From Sphingosinithalassobacter sp. CS137 (GTDB lineage: Bacteria; Pseudomonadota; Alphaproteobacteria; Sphingomonadales; Sphingomonadaceae): a stretch of 64,000 nucleotides of DNA. The stretch lies in NCBI RefSeq assembly GCF_014334115.1, contig NZ_CP060494.1, positions 1,828,501-1,892,500 of the forward strand, read 5' to 3'. Below the pieces are notes generated by a model. That model did no database searches. It was not told the origin of the DNA and saw only the letters and a program-made list of their open reading frames with translations. The position numbers and the translations under genes are program-made. Position 1 is the first letter of the stretch; every line of letters starts with the position of its first letter. Shown here in pieces: positions 25,158 to 37,053 of this stretch.

Positions 25158-26118
25158 GGCCCGAGGCCGCGCCGTAGATCCAGCGCCGATGGAATTCGAG
25201 CGACCAGTCGAGGGAGGGATCGAAGAAGATCGCCTGAGTCGTACAGGCATCGAGGATCGCAGCGAGATGCGAATCGAAATCGGTACGCGAGAGTTCCACC
25301 GGAATCGCGTCGAGCCATGGCTGGAACCGGACGCGCCCGGCCGCCGGTGCCCGAGCGGCCACGAAATCGCGCACGATCCGGTCGCGCTCGTCCCGGGCCG
25401 CGGGGAAGGGGACGCTGAGATCGGGCTTCCCCGCATGCCGCGCGATCCGCGCCGGCGTGATCCGCAGCGGCATCAGCGACTTCATGTCGTAGCGATAGCA
25501 TAGCCGCGCGCGCACTCCGCGCTCGACGAGCATACGCCGGACGTCGGCAAGGTCGCGGCGCATCTGCCGGTTCGTCTCGCGCATCTCCGCGAAGCGCCGC
25601 GCGCTGTCCTCACCCGCGACGCAGGACAACACCCAATCGCCGTCGATGCGGATGAGCCAGGGCGCGGGCAGCTCGACGATCCAGATGTCGTTCCAGCAGG
25701 GCGCGGCGGCGATCAGCGCCTCCATGTGGCGCACCGCATCGTCATAGGGCAAGCGGAAGCCCACCCAGTCCCGTTCATAGAGCACCGCGACCGGTGCCGT
25801 CCGGCTCGCCAGTTCGCTCAGCATGGCGCAGACCGCGGCCGCGCGCGCGGCGGGATCGGTGCCCGTCTCGACGATATGGGGCGACGAGGAGAGATGCCAC
25901 GGGATTTCGCCCCAGCCCTGCGGCACCCACGCCGGAATCCAAGCCCCCAGCGAATTGATGTCGCCGAAGGTGAAGTCGACTCCCGTCGCCTCGAGCGGAT
26001 CGAGCGCGGCGGCATAGGCCGTGCGCTGCGCACCGCGCACCGTGGAAGTGGTGCGGCTGCCGCCTTCACGAAGCGCGGCTCGGCGCGCCTCAAGTTCCGC
26101 TCGCTTGTCCGCATCCAT
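25132..26118 (-). CDS. Hypothetical protein
   Basis: A 328-residue soluble protein that I do not recognise. It starts with a charged helix (MDADKRAELEARRAAL), has tryptophan-rich stretches (GAWIPAWVPQGWGEIPWHL, WIVELPAPWLIRIDGDWVLS) and a long helical segment RFAEMRETNRQMRRDLADVR around residues 175-195. No signal peptide or membrane helix is seen. Codon use fits a real high-GC gene, it keeps a full open frame with an ATG, and it is divergent from nadB by 62 bases. Its 3' end overlaps the ABC ATPase gene by 26 bases. Confidence 0.65.
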   Translation of the reverse strand: MDADKRAELEARRAALREGGSRTTSTVRGAQRTAYAAALDPLEATGVDFTFGDINSLGAWIPAWVPQGWGEIPWHLSSSPHIVETGTDPAARAAAVCAMLSELASRTAPVAVLYERDWVGFRLPYDDAVRHMEALIAAAPCWNDIWIVELPAPWLIRIDGDWVLSCVAGEDSARRFAEMRETNRQMRRDLADVRRMLVERGVRARLCYRYDMKSLMPLRITPARIARHAGKPDLSVPFPAARDERDRIVRDFVAARAPAAGRVRFQPWLDAIPVELSRTDFDSHLAAILDACTTQAIFFDPSLDWSLEFHRRWIYGAASGLSRHSLPG

Positions 26119-26180
26119 CGAACACCGCTAGCACGGGGCCGACAGGCGGGCGATAGCGCCTGCGGCACAAGGAAACAGAG

Positions 26181-27785
26181 TTGAGCGACGCGAGCCATAC
26201 CACCGAAGTCCTCGTCATCGGTTCGGGCGCGGCCGGGCTGACCGCCGCGCTGAACCTTGCCCAGCGGTTCAAGGTGACGGTGCTCGCCAAGGGCGCGCTC
26301 AACGAGGGTTCGACCGCCTGGGCGCAGGGAGGGATCGCCGCGGTGCTCGAGCCGGGCGACACGTTCGAGAACCATGTCGAGGACACGATGCGCGCCGGCG
26401 CCGGCCTCAACGACCGCGACGTCGTCGAGATGGTCGTCGAGGACGCGCCGGCGGCGATCGCCCGGCTGGTCGAGCTGGGCGTTCCGTTCAACACCGAAGG
26501 CAATACGCTGCACCTTACCCGCGAGGGCGGGCACAGCCACCGCCGCATCGTCCATGTCGACGACGCGACCGGCTGGGCGGTGCAGGAGGCGCTGCTCCGC
26601 GCCGCTCGGGCCCATCCGAACATCACGCTGGTGCCCGACCGAGTGGTGATCGATTTCGCCACGAGCCGCCACGAGATGCGCTATTCGGGCGCGGGAAGCG
26701 TGTGGGGCGTCTATGCCTGCAATCGCGCGACCGGGCGCGTCGAGCTGTTCACCGCGCGCGCCACTGTGCTGGCGACCGGCGGCGCGGGGCGGACCTACCG
26801 CTTCTCAACAGCCCCGCGCGGCGCCACCGGCGACGGGATCGCGATGGCGTGGCGCGCGGGATGCCGCATCTCCAACATGGAGATGATGCAGTTCCATCCG
26901 ACCTGCCTCTACAATCTCGACGTCAAGAACTTCCTGATCACCGAGGCGGTGCGCGGCGAGGGCGGGCAGCTGCTGCTGCCGCCCGACGCCGAGGACGAAG
27001 CGGGGCACCGATTCATGCCGGGCTTCGACGCACGCGGGGAGCTGGCGCCGCGCGACATCGTGGCACGGGCGATCGACCATGAGATCAAGCGGCTCGGGCT
27101 CGATTTCGTCCATCTCGACATCAGCCATCGGGGCGCGGAGTTCGTGAAGGGCCATTTCCCGACGATCCACCAGCGACTGCTCGAGCTGGGGATCGACATG
27201 ACCCGGCAGCCGATCCCGGTGGTGCCGGCGCAGCACTATACCTGCGGCGGCGTGGTGATCGACCGGAACGGGCGAACCGATCTGCCGAACCTCTATGCCG
27301 CGGGCGAAGTGTGCGAATCGGGGCTGCACGGGGCCAATCGCCTCGCCTCGAACAGCCTGCTCGAGTGCTTCGTGTTCGGCGAAGCGGCGGCGAACGACAT
27401 CGCCGCGCGGTGGAGCGACTTCGCGCCGCCGCCCGCGATCCGCCCTTGGGACGAGAGCCGCGTGACCGATTCGGACGAGGAAGTCGTCATCAAACAGAAC
27501 TGGACCGAGATCCGCCGGTTCATGTGGAACTATGTCGGCATCGTGCGCACGACCAAGCGGCTCGAGCGCGCCGCGCACCGCATCAAGCTGCTCGGCGACG
27601 AGATCGCCGACTATTACGGCCATTTCCGCGTGACGCCGGACCTGATCGAGCTGCGCAACCTGCACCAGGCAGCCGACCTGATCGTCCGCTCGGCGCTCCA
27701 CCGCAAGGAGAGCCGCGGACTGCACTATACGCTCGACTATCCCGAGACGCTCGACGTGGCGGTGGATACGGTGCTGGTGCCCTAG
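26181..27785 (+). CDS. nadB: L-aspartate oxidase
   Basis: A 534-residue flavoprotein that oxidises L-aspartate to iminoaspartate, the first step of de novo NAD synthesis. The FAD-binding motif is VIGSGAAGLTAALNLAQ, with STAWAQGGIAAVL, GGHSHRRIVHVDDATG, MEMMQFHPT and AQHYTCGGVVID; the C-terminal end has GLHGANRLASNSLLE. The TTG start is supported by AAGGA 7 bases upstream. nadA and nadC are not in the window. The stop codon shares a CTAG palindrome with the convergent antiporter gene. Confidence 0.93.
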   Translation: MSDASHTTEVLVIGSGAAGLTAALNLAQRFKVTVLAKGALNEGSTAWAQGGIAAVLEPGDTFENHVEDTMRAGAGLNDRDVVEMVVEDAPAAIARLVELGVPFNTEGNTLHLTREGGHSHRRIVHVDDATGWAVQEALLRAARAHPNITLVPDRVVIDFATSRHEMRYSGAGSVWGVYACNRATGRVELFTARATVLATGGAGRTYRFSTAPRGATGDGIAMAWRAGCRISNMEMMQFHPTCLYNLDVKNFLITEAVRGEGGQLLLPPDAEDEAGHRFMPGFDARGELAPRDIVARAIDHEIKRLGLDFVHLDISHRGAEFVKGHFPTIHQRLLELGIDMTRQPIPVVPAQHYTCGGVVIDRNGRTDLPNLYAAGEVCESGLHGANRLASNSLLECFVFGEAAANDIAARWSDFAPPPAIRPWDESRVTDSDEEVVIKQNWTEIRRFMWNYVGIVRTTKRLERAAHRIKLLGDEIADYYGHFRVTPDLIELRNLHQAADLIVRSALHRKESRGLHYTLDYPETLDVAVDTVLVP

Positions 27786-29005
27786 GCGCGCCGCTCCGCC
27801 TCCGCCTGGTCGGGCGGCGGGTCGTCGGCAAGCAGGCCGAGCCGCCGGATCAGCCACGGCATCGTCAGCCCCTGAACGAAGATCGAGAAGGCGACGACGG
27901 CGAAGGCGACGGTGATGATCGTCTCGCGCTCGGGAACGGTTGCCGGCAGCGCCAGCGCCAGCGCGAGCGCCAGTGCGCCGCGCAGCCCGCCCCAGAAAAG
28001 CACGTGCTTGTACTTCCAGGGAACGCGCAGCCGCGTTCCCGCAAAGGCGACCATCACCGGATAGACCGCCGCCGCGCGTCCGACGAGCGAGAGCAGCGCC
28101 GCGACGGCCGCGATCCCCAGCACATGGCCGATCGGCATTGCGACTTCGCGCCCGCCGATCAGGATGAAGATCAGCGAGTTGACGAGAAAGGCGACGAATT
28201 CCCAGTGGTTGAGCACTCCGGCACGCCCGTCGTCCGAAATCGATCCGAGAAAGCCGTAGTTGCCGACGATCAGCCCTGCGGTGAGCGTCGCCAGCACGCC
28301 CGAGAAATGGAAATGCTCGGCCAGCAGGAAGCTCCCATAGGCGATCAGCATGGTGAGCGTGACTTCGACCAGCCGATCCCGCGTGCGGCCGGCCAGCAGG
28401 ATCAGCGGCACCGCGACAAGCGCGCCCGCGGCGATGCCGCCGGCAATCGTCTCGACCAGCTCGAGCGCGATACCCGTCGCGCCGGTCTCGGCGCCGGCGG
28501 CGATGCCGACGAGGATCGCAAAGGCGACGGCGGCGACGCCATCGTTGAGCAGGCTTTCGGATTCGACCAGCAGGTGCAGCCGCTTCTCGACGCGCAGCGC
28601 CTTGAACGCCGCGATCACCGAAACCGGATCGGTGGCCGCGATCAGCACGCCGAAGAAAGCGGCGCCGATCCAGCTCCATCCGACAAGCCAGTGCATGCCC
28701 ACCGCGACCACTCCGGCGGCGAGCAGAACGCCGATGGTGACCAGCGTGACCAGCAGCGGCAGCTCGCGGCGAAACGGCCGCCACGGGATCTGGATCGCCG
28801 CCTCGAACACCAGCGGCGGCAGGAAGACGAAAAAGATGAGCTCGCGAGTCAGCGGCAGATCGATACCGAGCGGCAGCAGCGCGAGGGCAATTCCCGCCGT
28901 GACGAGGCCAACGCTGTACGGAAGCCGCAGCCGATGCGTGGCGATCGCCACCAGCGAGGCGACAAACAGCAGCAATCCCAAGGTGGTAACCTCGAACGGC
29001 GCCAT
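27782..29005 (-). CDS. CPA1-family sodium/proton antiporter
   Basis: A 407-residue protein with about 12 hydrophobic helices. Key signatures are FFVFLPPLVFEAAIQIPWRP in the second helix pair and the ion-binding region GVLIAATDPVSVIAAFKALR (Thr-Asp-Pro of the CPA1/NhaP group), then ESLLNDGVAAVAFAI. It would exchange Na+ or K+ for H+ at the inner membrane. The C-terminal cytoplasmic tail is very short. The stop overlaps the nadB stop at CTAG; it is divergent from the beta-lactamase gene across 125 bp. Confidence 0.88.
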   Translation of the reverse strand: MAPFEVTTLGLLLFVASLVAIATHRLRLPYSVGLVTAGIALALLPLGIDLPLTRELIFFVFLPPLVFEAAIQIPWRPFRRELPLLVTLVTIGVLLAAGVVAVGMHWLVGWSWIGAAFFGVLIAATDPVSVIAAFKALRVEKRLHLLVESESLLNDGVAAVAFAILVGIAAGAETGATGIALELVETIAGGIAAGALVAVPLILLAGRTRDRLVEVTLTMLIAYGSFLLAEHFHFSGVLATLTAGLIVGNYGFLGSISDDGRAGVLNHWEFVAFLVNSLIFILIGGREVAMPIGHVLGIAAVAALLSLVGRAAAVYPVMVAFAGTRLRVPWKYKHVLFWGGLRGALALALALALPATVPERETIITVAFAVVAFSIFVQGLTMPWLIRRLGLLADDPPPDQAEAERRA

Positions 29006-29130
29006 TCATTTGCCCCCTGTTCACGTTCTGCCGCTATGATACGGGCATTCGTCGCAACGCATGCAACCAACTGCTTGTTGCGTGAAGGTGGCACCGCCAT
29101 TGTCATGAACGGGCAAGGGGCAGATCGACC

Positions 29131-30243
29131 GTGAAGAAGCTAGAGCGTTTCACCATCACTCAGCGCGCGATGACCGTCGCCGGCCTGGCGCCGGCGCTGC
29201 TCGTCGGCTGCGCCGTGACCGAGCCGCCGCGCGCCGCCGGCCACGTGCCGCCGGGCTATGTCGCATCGATGCCGGTCCCGCCGCCCGCACCGGCGCCCGC
29301 GCCGCCCCCGCCGCCGGTCGCACCGGCGGGGCTGGTAGCGAACGTCAGCCATCTCGCCCGCACCTTCGACGGAATCGTCGGAATCGCAGTGCGCAGCATC
29401 GATCAGGGCTGGAGCGTCACTGCGAATGCCGACCAGCCGCTGCCGCAGCAGAGCGTGAGCAAGCTGTGGGTGGCGATGACCGTGCTCGAAGCGCGCGACC
29501 AGGGCCGGCTGACGCTCGACGATCCGCTGGTGATCGGCAAGGACGACCTGACGCTGTTCCACCAGCCGATCGCGAGCCTGGTGGGCGACGAAGGCTATCA
29601 TACGACGGTGCGCGACCTGCTGCGCCGGGCGATGACCTCAAGCGACAATACCGCGAACGACCGGCTGCTGCGCTATGTCGGCGGACCCGAGGCAGTGCGC
29701 AGCTTCATCGCGCGCCACGATCTGGGATCGATCCGCTTCGGGCCGGGCGAGCGGCTGCTGCAGAGCGGCACCGCGGGGCTCGAGTGGCGGCAGGAATATT
29801 CGCTCGGCCGCGCCTTCTACCAGGCACGCGCGGCATTGCCCCGCGACGTGCGGCTGGCGGCATTCGAAGCCTATCTCGCCGATCCGCCCGACGGCGCTTC
29901 GGCCGGAGCGATCGCGAATGCGCTGGCGCGGCTGAAGCGCGGCGAGTTGCTGTCGCCCGAATCGACCGCATGGCTGATCACGACGATGGAGGCCTCGCGC
30001 ACCGGACGCCAGCGGCTGCGCGGGGCAGTGCCCGCCGGATGGGACTTCGGGCACAAGACCGGGACCGGCCAGGACCTGCTGGGCCGCACGGCGGGCTATA
30101 ACGATGTCGGCATCCTCACTGCTCCCGACGGCCGCTCCTATGCGGTCGCCGTGCTGATCGGCGTGACGCCGCAGCCGATCCCGGTGCGGCAGGACCTGAT
30201 GCAGGCGGTGGTCGCATCGGTGGTTGCAAGCCACCAGCGCTGA
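29131..30243 (+). CDS. Class A beta-lactamase-like lipoprotein
   Basis: A 370-residue serine hydrolase. The active-site S-x-x-K is Ser108-Val-Ser-Lys111, the SDN loop is Ser171-Asp-Asn173, and the KTG triad starts at Lys309. Counting 36 residues from SDN, as in TEM numbering, lands on Glu207 in GPGERLLQ, so the deacylating Glu166 appears present; residue 170 is Gln rather than the usual Asn. The N-terminus has a lipobox LLVGC (Cys27) and then a proline-rich linker (about residues 49-66), suggesting membrane anchoring. The GTG start gives the shortest signal peptide. Hydrolysis of beta-lactams is likely but not certain; cell-wall-related roles are possible. Confidence 0.82.
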   Translation: MKKLERFTITQRAMTVAGLAPALLVGCAVTEPPRAAGHVPPGYVASMPVPPPAPAPAPPPPPVAPAGLVANVSHLARTFDGIVGIAVRSIDQGWSVTANADQPLPQQSVSKLWVAMTVLEARDQGRLTLDDPLVIGKDDLTLFHQPIASLVGDEGYHTTVRDLLRRAMTSSDNTANDRLLRYVGGPEAVRSFIARHDLGSIRFGPGERLLQSGTAGLEWRQEYSLGRAFYQARAALPRDVRLAAFEAYLADPPDGASAGAIANALARLKRGELLSPESTAWLITTMEASRTGRQRLRGAVPAGWDFGHKTGTGQDLLGRTAGYNDVGILTAPDGRSYAVAVLIGVTPQPIPVRQDLMQAVVASVVASHQR

Positions 30244-30299
30244 CGCGCGACCGCAGATCACATCTCGCCCCTGCCGATGCGCGCTGCTAAGCCGCTGGC

Positions 30300-33055
<2,756 letters not shown>

Positions 33056-33059
<4 letters not shown>

Positions 33060-33892
33060 GGCGCTGGTTTGCAGCATTGGGATCGCTCGCGCTCTTCGCG
33101 AGCAGCGGCGCCGCTGCGCAGGACGATGTACGACTGACGCTGGCCGAGGCGCGGGGCATGTCTCCCGATGCGCTCGCGACTCGGCTGCTGGGCACGGCGG
33201 TGGCGGCAGACTATCCCGAAGCCGATGTGCACGGCGACGGCGGCGGCATGATCCCGGCACCCGGCCTGAACTACATCACCTTCTATCGAGCTCCCGTTCC
33301 GGCCGGGTTTCCCGGTTTGTGCCGTGTCGACGGGCTAGTCGTCCGGTTCGAGAATGGTCCGCCTAATTCGCGCTCCGATGCACCTCATCGTGTCGTGGGG
33401 CGCGACGCCTTCACGCGATACCTGATGCTGGCACCCGGCACCGCAGAGGGCCGTCCGGCTACCGATGCCGCCGGCTGTGCGGCACTGGCTCCGGTGGCCG
33501 GGCGCACGGCACCGCGGCTCTTTTCGGTGCGACCCGACACCCCCGAATCGGCCTATTTCGCTGCGCGCGCCGCCGCGACCGCGGTTGGCGAGGCGGAATC
33601 GCTTCGTGGCAGGATCCGGTGCAACGACATGGGCTCCGATGCACCCGCGTCGTGCCGTTCGCCATCTGAGGCACTCGCCGGCTTCCCCGTCGCGGATGTC
33701 CATGCGTTCGAAGTCGCACGCTGCGACGGCGAGCGCCTGTGCGTCACCGCCCATTGGCGGCAACAACTAGGATTCGGGTGCTCCCCCGTGGTCGACGTGA
33801 CCGTCGAGACATCGGCTCGCCGGACCGACCCTTCTCCGGAGATCAGAATCCGCTCGGTCGATTATGTTGCCGGAACGCTTTGTGTCGACTGA
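33056..33892 (+). CDS. Secreted hypothetical protein
   Basis: A 278-residue protein with a clear Sec signal peptide (MRRWFAALGSLALFASSGAAAQDD, cleavage probably after AAA). The mature part has about six cysteines, among them GLCRVDG, DAAGCAAL, RIRCND, CRSPSE and GFGCSPV, suggesting disulfides in the periplasm. I do not recognise the family. The TTG start overlaps the polA stop (TTGA), and its end overlaps the flippase gene start by 29 bases, so it is part of a tight polA-led operon. Confidence 0.6.
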
Positions 33893-35405
33893 ACCGGCGG
33901 GCACGTCCGACGACATCGCGACGCTCGCCAAGGGCGGCCGGACCAACATCCTCGGATTCGTCCTGCGGCTGGCCGCGCGGCTGCCGTTCCTGTTCATCGC
34001 CGGGCGAGTCTATGGGCCGGAAATCGTCGGCCGATTCGCGCTGGCGGTGCTCGTCATCGAAATCGCGGCGCTGCTTGCCACGCTGGGCCTGAAGCGCGGG
34101 CTGGCGCAGGCGCTGGCATCGACCGATCGGCCGCACAGCCATGTCGTGTGGGACGCGATGGTGGTGGCATTCATCGCGTCGATCGCAGCAAGCGCACTGC
34201 TCTTCGCGGTCCCCGAGATCATGTATCCGAACAGCCAGGTACAGGGGATGGAGCGGTTCCTGTCGCTCGCGGTGATCGCCGTCGCCTGGTCCGACGTCTC
34301 GCTCGCGGCGCTTGCCTATCGCCACAACATCAAGGCATCGGTGACGGCGCGCGCGATCGTCGAGCCGTGGACGATCAGCATCGCCGCCTGGGTGCTCTCG
34401 TACATCTCCGCGCGCGACGGACTGATCATCGCCTATGTCGTGTCGATGACCGCGGCGCTGTTCGCCTCGCTCTATCCCTTCATACGCGAATATGGCCTGC
34501 CGCGCGGCTGGGTGCCGCATCCCAGCGCGATCTTCGCGCTGGCGCGGCGCAACGTGCCGCTGGCGGGCGCCGACGCGATCGAATGGGGCACGCGCAACGT
34601 CGACCGGTTCATCCTCGGCCTGCTGTTCGTGCCCGAAGTGGTCGGCATCTATTACATGGCGCAGCAGGTCGCCTCGCTTCCGCAGCGGCTCAAATCGAGC
34701 TTCGATCCGATTCTGGGGCCGGTCGTCACCAAGAGCCTGGCCGAAGGCGATCTGGCCGCCGTTGCACGCCAGGTACGGCAGGTCGGCTTCTGGATCATCG
34801 CCGCGCAGGCGGCGCTGATGGTGATGTTCGTGATCCCGGCCGAAGGCGTGATGGGGCTGATCGGTCCCGAATTCGTGATCGGCGCGGGCGCGCTCGTGGT
34901 GCTGCTCGTCGCCGAGGTGCTGGCGTCGCCCGGTGCGGTGAGCGAAGTGGGTCTCGTCTACACTGCGCGGCACCGCAATCTGATGATCTCGCTGCTCGTG
35001 CTGGGGCTGCAGGTGGCGCTGAGCTTCGCGCTCGTCTTCCTGATGCGCGACTTGGCTTGGCCGCGTGAGTATCAGGCGGCGGGGCCGGCGGTCGCGCTGC
35101 TGATCTCGGTCACGATCGGCTCGGTAGCCAAGAGCTGGGTGCTGAGCCGGATGCTGGGCGCGAATGTCGTCAGCTTCCGCTGGGCGTTCGTTTGGGCGAT
35201 CCTTACCGGCGGCGTCGTCGGCATGGCCTTCGCCTCGCTCCCCCCGGAATATGAATGGGCCGAGCTGAGCATCGGCATGCCGGCGATCCTAGTGAGCTAC
35301 CTCTACGTCATCATCAAATTCGCGTTCGGACCCGAAGACCGGGCGCTGTTCCGCAAACTGCCGAAGAGCAGCGGGCCGACATTACCGGTGGAGGAGAAGC
35401 TCTGA
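33864..35405 (+). CDS. Polysaccharide flippase-like membrane protein (MOP superfamily)
   Basis: A 513-residue protein with about 12 hydrophobic helices: NILGFVLRLAARLPFLFIAG at the start, NVDRFILGLLFVPEVVGIYY in the middle and a short hydrophilic tail. This is the pattern of Wzx/MviN-type lipid-linked oligosaccharide flippases. It is well away from the main exopolysaccharide locus (13 kb past its end) and has no glycosyltransferase neighbours, so its cargo is unknown. It overlaps the secreted protein upstream and is convergent with purH 18 bases away. Confidence 0.8.
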   Translation: MLPERFVSTEPAGTSDDIATLAKGGRTNILGFVLRLAARLPFLFIAGRVYGPEIVGRFALAVLVIEIAALLATLGLKRGLAQALASTDRPHSHVVWDAMVVAFIASIAASALLFAVPEIMYPNSQVQGMERFLSLAVIAVAWSDVSLAALAYRHNIKASVTARAIVEPWTISIAAWVLSYISARDGLIIAYVVSMTAALFASLYPFIREYGLPRGWVPHPSAIFALARRNVPLAGADAIEWGTRNVDRFILGLLFVPEVVGIYYMAQQVASLPQRLKSSFDPILGPVVTKSLAEGDLAAVARQVRQVGFWIIAAQAALMVMFVIPAEGVMGLIGPEFVIGAGALVVLLVAEVLASPGAVSEVGLVYTARHRNLMISLLVLGLQVALSFALVFLMRDLAWPREYQAAGPAVALLISVTIGSVAKSWVLSRMLGANVVSFRWAFVWAILTGGVVGMAFASLPPEYEWAELSIGMPAILVSYLYVIIKFAFGPEDRALFRKLPKSSGPTLPVEEKL

Positions 35406-35423
35406 GCCGGCTTCGCCCGCCGA

Positions 35424-37013
35424 TCAGTGGCGGAAGTGACGCATTCCGGTGAAGACCATTGCCAGCCCGGCCTCGTCCGCAGCGGCGATTACTTCGGCGT
35501 CGCGGATCGATCCGCCCGGCTGGATCACTGCGGTGGCGCCCGCTTCGACTGCGGCGAGCAGCCCGTCGGCGAACGGGAAGAAAGCGTCCGACGCGACCGC
35601 CGAACCGATCGTGCGCGGCTGCGCCCAGCCGGCCTTTTCCGCTGCGTCCTTCGCCTTCCATGCAGCGATCCGCGCCGATTCGAGCCGGTTCATCTGTCCG
35701 GCACCGATGCCGGCGGTCGCCCCGTCGCGCGCATAGACGATCGCGTTGGACTTCACATGCTTGGCCACCGTCCAGGCGAAGCGGCAGTCGGCGAGTTCCT
35801 GCGCACTCGGCTGCCGCTTGGTCACAACCTTCAGATCGGCCGCGGCGAGCATGCCATTGTCGCGCGACTGGACCAGCATGCCGCCTGCGATCGACTTCAT
35901 CGTCAATCCGCCCCGCGCGGGATCGGGAAGCGCGCCGGTGAGCAACAGCCGCAGATTCTTCTTCGCGGCGAAGATCGCGCGCGCCTCGTCGCTGGCATCG
36001 GGCGCGGCGACGACTTCGGTGAAGATCTCGGTGATCGCACGCGCCGTTTCGCCGTCGAGCGGGCGATTGACCGCCACGATGCCGCCGAACGCCGACACGG
36101 TATCGCAGGCGAAGGCGGCGCGATATGCCTCGAGCAGCGTGTCGCCCGAAGCGACGCCGCACGGGTTGGCATGCTTGACGATGACGACCGTCGGCGGACC
36201 GTCGCGGAATTCGCTGACCAGCTCGAGCGCGGCATCGGCGTCGTTGAAGTTGTTGTAGCTCAGCTCCTTGCCCTGTAGCTGCTCGGCCTGGGCGATGCCG
36301 CGTACGCCCGGCGCCTGAGGCAGATACAGCGCAGCCGACTGGTGCGGATTCTCGCCGTAGCGCAGCTCCTGCCCGCGCGTGAGCGCCACCGAGATGCGAT
36401 CGGGCAGCGCCTGCCCGTGATCGGCAAAGGCGAACCAGCCGGCGATCGCCGCGTCATAGGCGGCGGTGGCGGCGAAGGCCTTGGCCGCCAGCCGCTTGCG
36501 CGTCGCAAGGCCGAGGCTGCCGCCGCTGCCCTCCAGCTCGCCAAGGACAGCGCGATAATCGGCGGGATCGGTCACGATCGCGACGAAGGCGTGGTTCTTG
36601 GCCGCCGAACGGACCATCGAAGGGCCGCCGATGTCGATGTTCTCGATCACCGTCGCGCGGTCCGCGCCCTTCGCGACCGTAGCCTCGAACGGGTAGAGAT
36701 TGACGCAGACCAGATCGATCGCGCCGATGCCGTGCGCTTCCATCGCCGCGACATGATCGGCGTCGTCGCGCACCGCGAGCAAGCCGCCATGGACCATCGG
36801 ATGCAGCGTCTTGACGCGGCCGTCCATCATCTCGGGGAAGCCCGTGAGCTCGGACACGTCGCGCACCGCGAGCCCCGCGTCGCGCAGCGCCTTCGCGGTG
36901 CCACCGGTCGAGACCAGCTCGGTACCGGCAGCGGCGAGTGCACGGGCAAAGTCGACGATGCCCGTCTTGTCCGAAACGGAGAGGAGCGCGCGGCGAATGG
37001 CGATATCGGTCAT
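35424..37013 (-). CDS. purH: Bifunctional AICAR transformylase / IMP cyclohydrolase
   Basis: A 529-residue enzyme for the last two steps of IMP synthesis. The N-terminal MGS-like cyclohydrolase domain (1-200) has [31 protein letters not shown] and [18 protein letters not shown]. The C-terminal transformylase domain has [13 protein letters not shown], the catalytic [23 protein letters not shown] and AFFPFADGL. Length is as expected. It is the last gene of a minus-strand run that starts at htpX. Confidence 0.96.
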   Translation of the reverse strand: MTDIAIRRALLSVSDKTGIVDFARALAAAGTELVSTGGTAKALRDAGLAVRDVSELTGFPEMMDGRVKTLHPMVHGGLLAVRDDADHVAAMEAHGIGAIDLVCVNLYPFEATVAKGADRATVIENIDIGGPSMVRSAAKNHAFVAIVTDPADYRAVLGELEGSGGSLGLATRKRLAAKAFAATAAYDAAIAGWFAFADHGQALPDRISVALTRGQELRYGENPHQSAALYLPQAPGVRGIAQAEQLQGKELSYNNFNDADAALELVSEFRDGPPTVVIVKHANPCGVASGDTLLEAYRAAFACDTVSAFGGIVAVNRPLDGETARAITEIFTEVVAAPDASDEARAIFAAKKNLRLLLTGALPDPARGGLTMKSIAGGMLVQSRDNGMLAAADLKVVTKRQPSAQELADCRFAWTVAKHVKSNAIVYARDGATAGIGAGQMNRLESARIAAWKAKDAAEKAGWAQPRTIGSAVASDAFFPFADGLLAAVEAGATAVIQPGGSIRDAEVIAAADEAGLAMVFTGMRHFRH

Positions 37014-37053
37014 GGCGCGGGCTAATGGGCAAGCCGCGCCCGGCTGGCAAGGG

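Noticed and set aside
22295..25177. A very long plus-strand open frame (about 960 codons) across tldD and the ABC ATPase
   Set aside because: It runs antisense to tldD and in another frame of the ATPase; its translation is Arg/Ala-rich with no domain, as expected for the shadow of high-GC genes.
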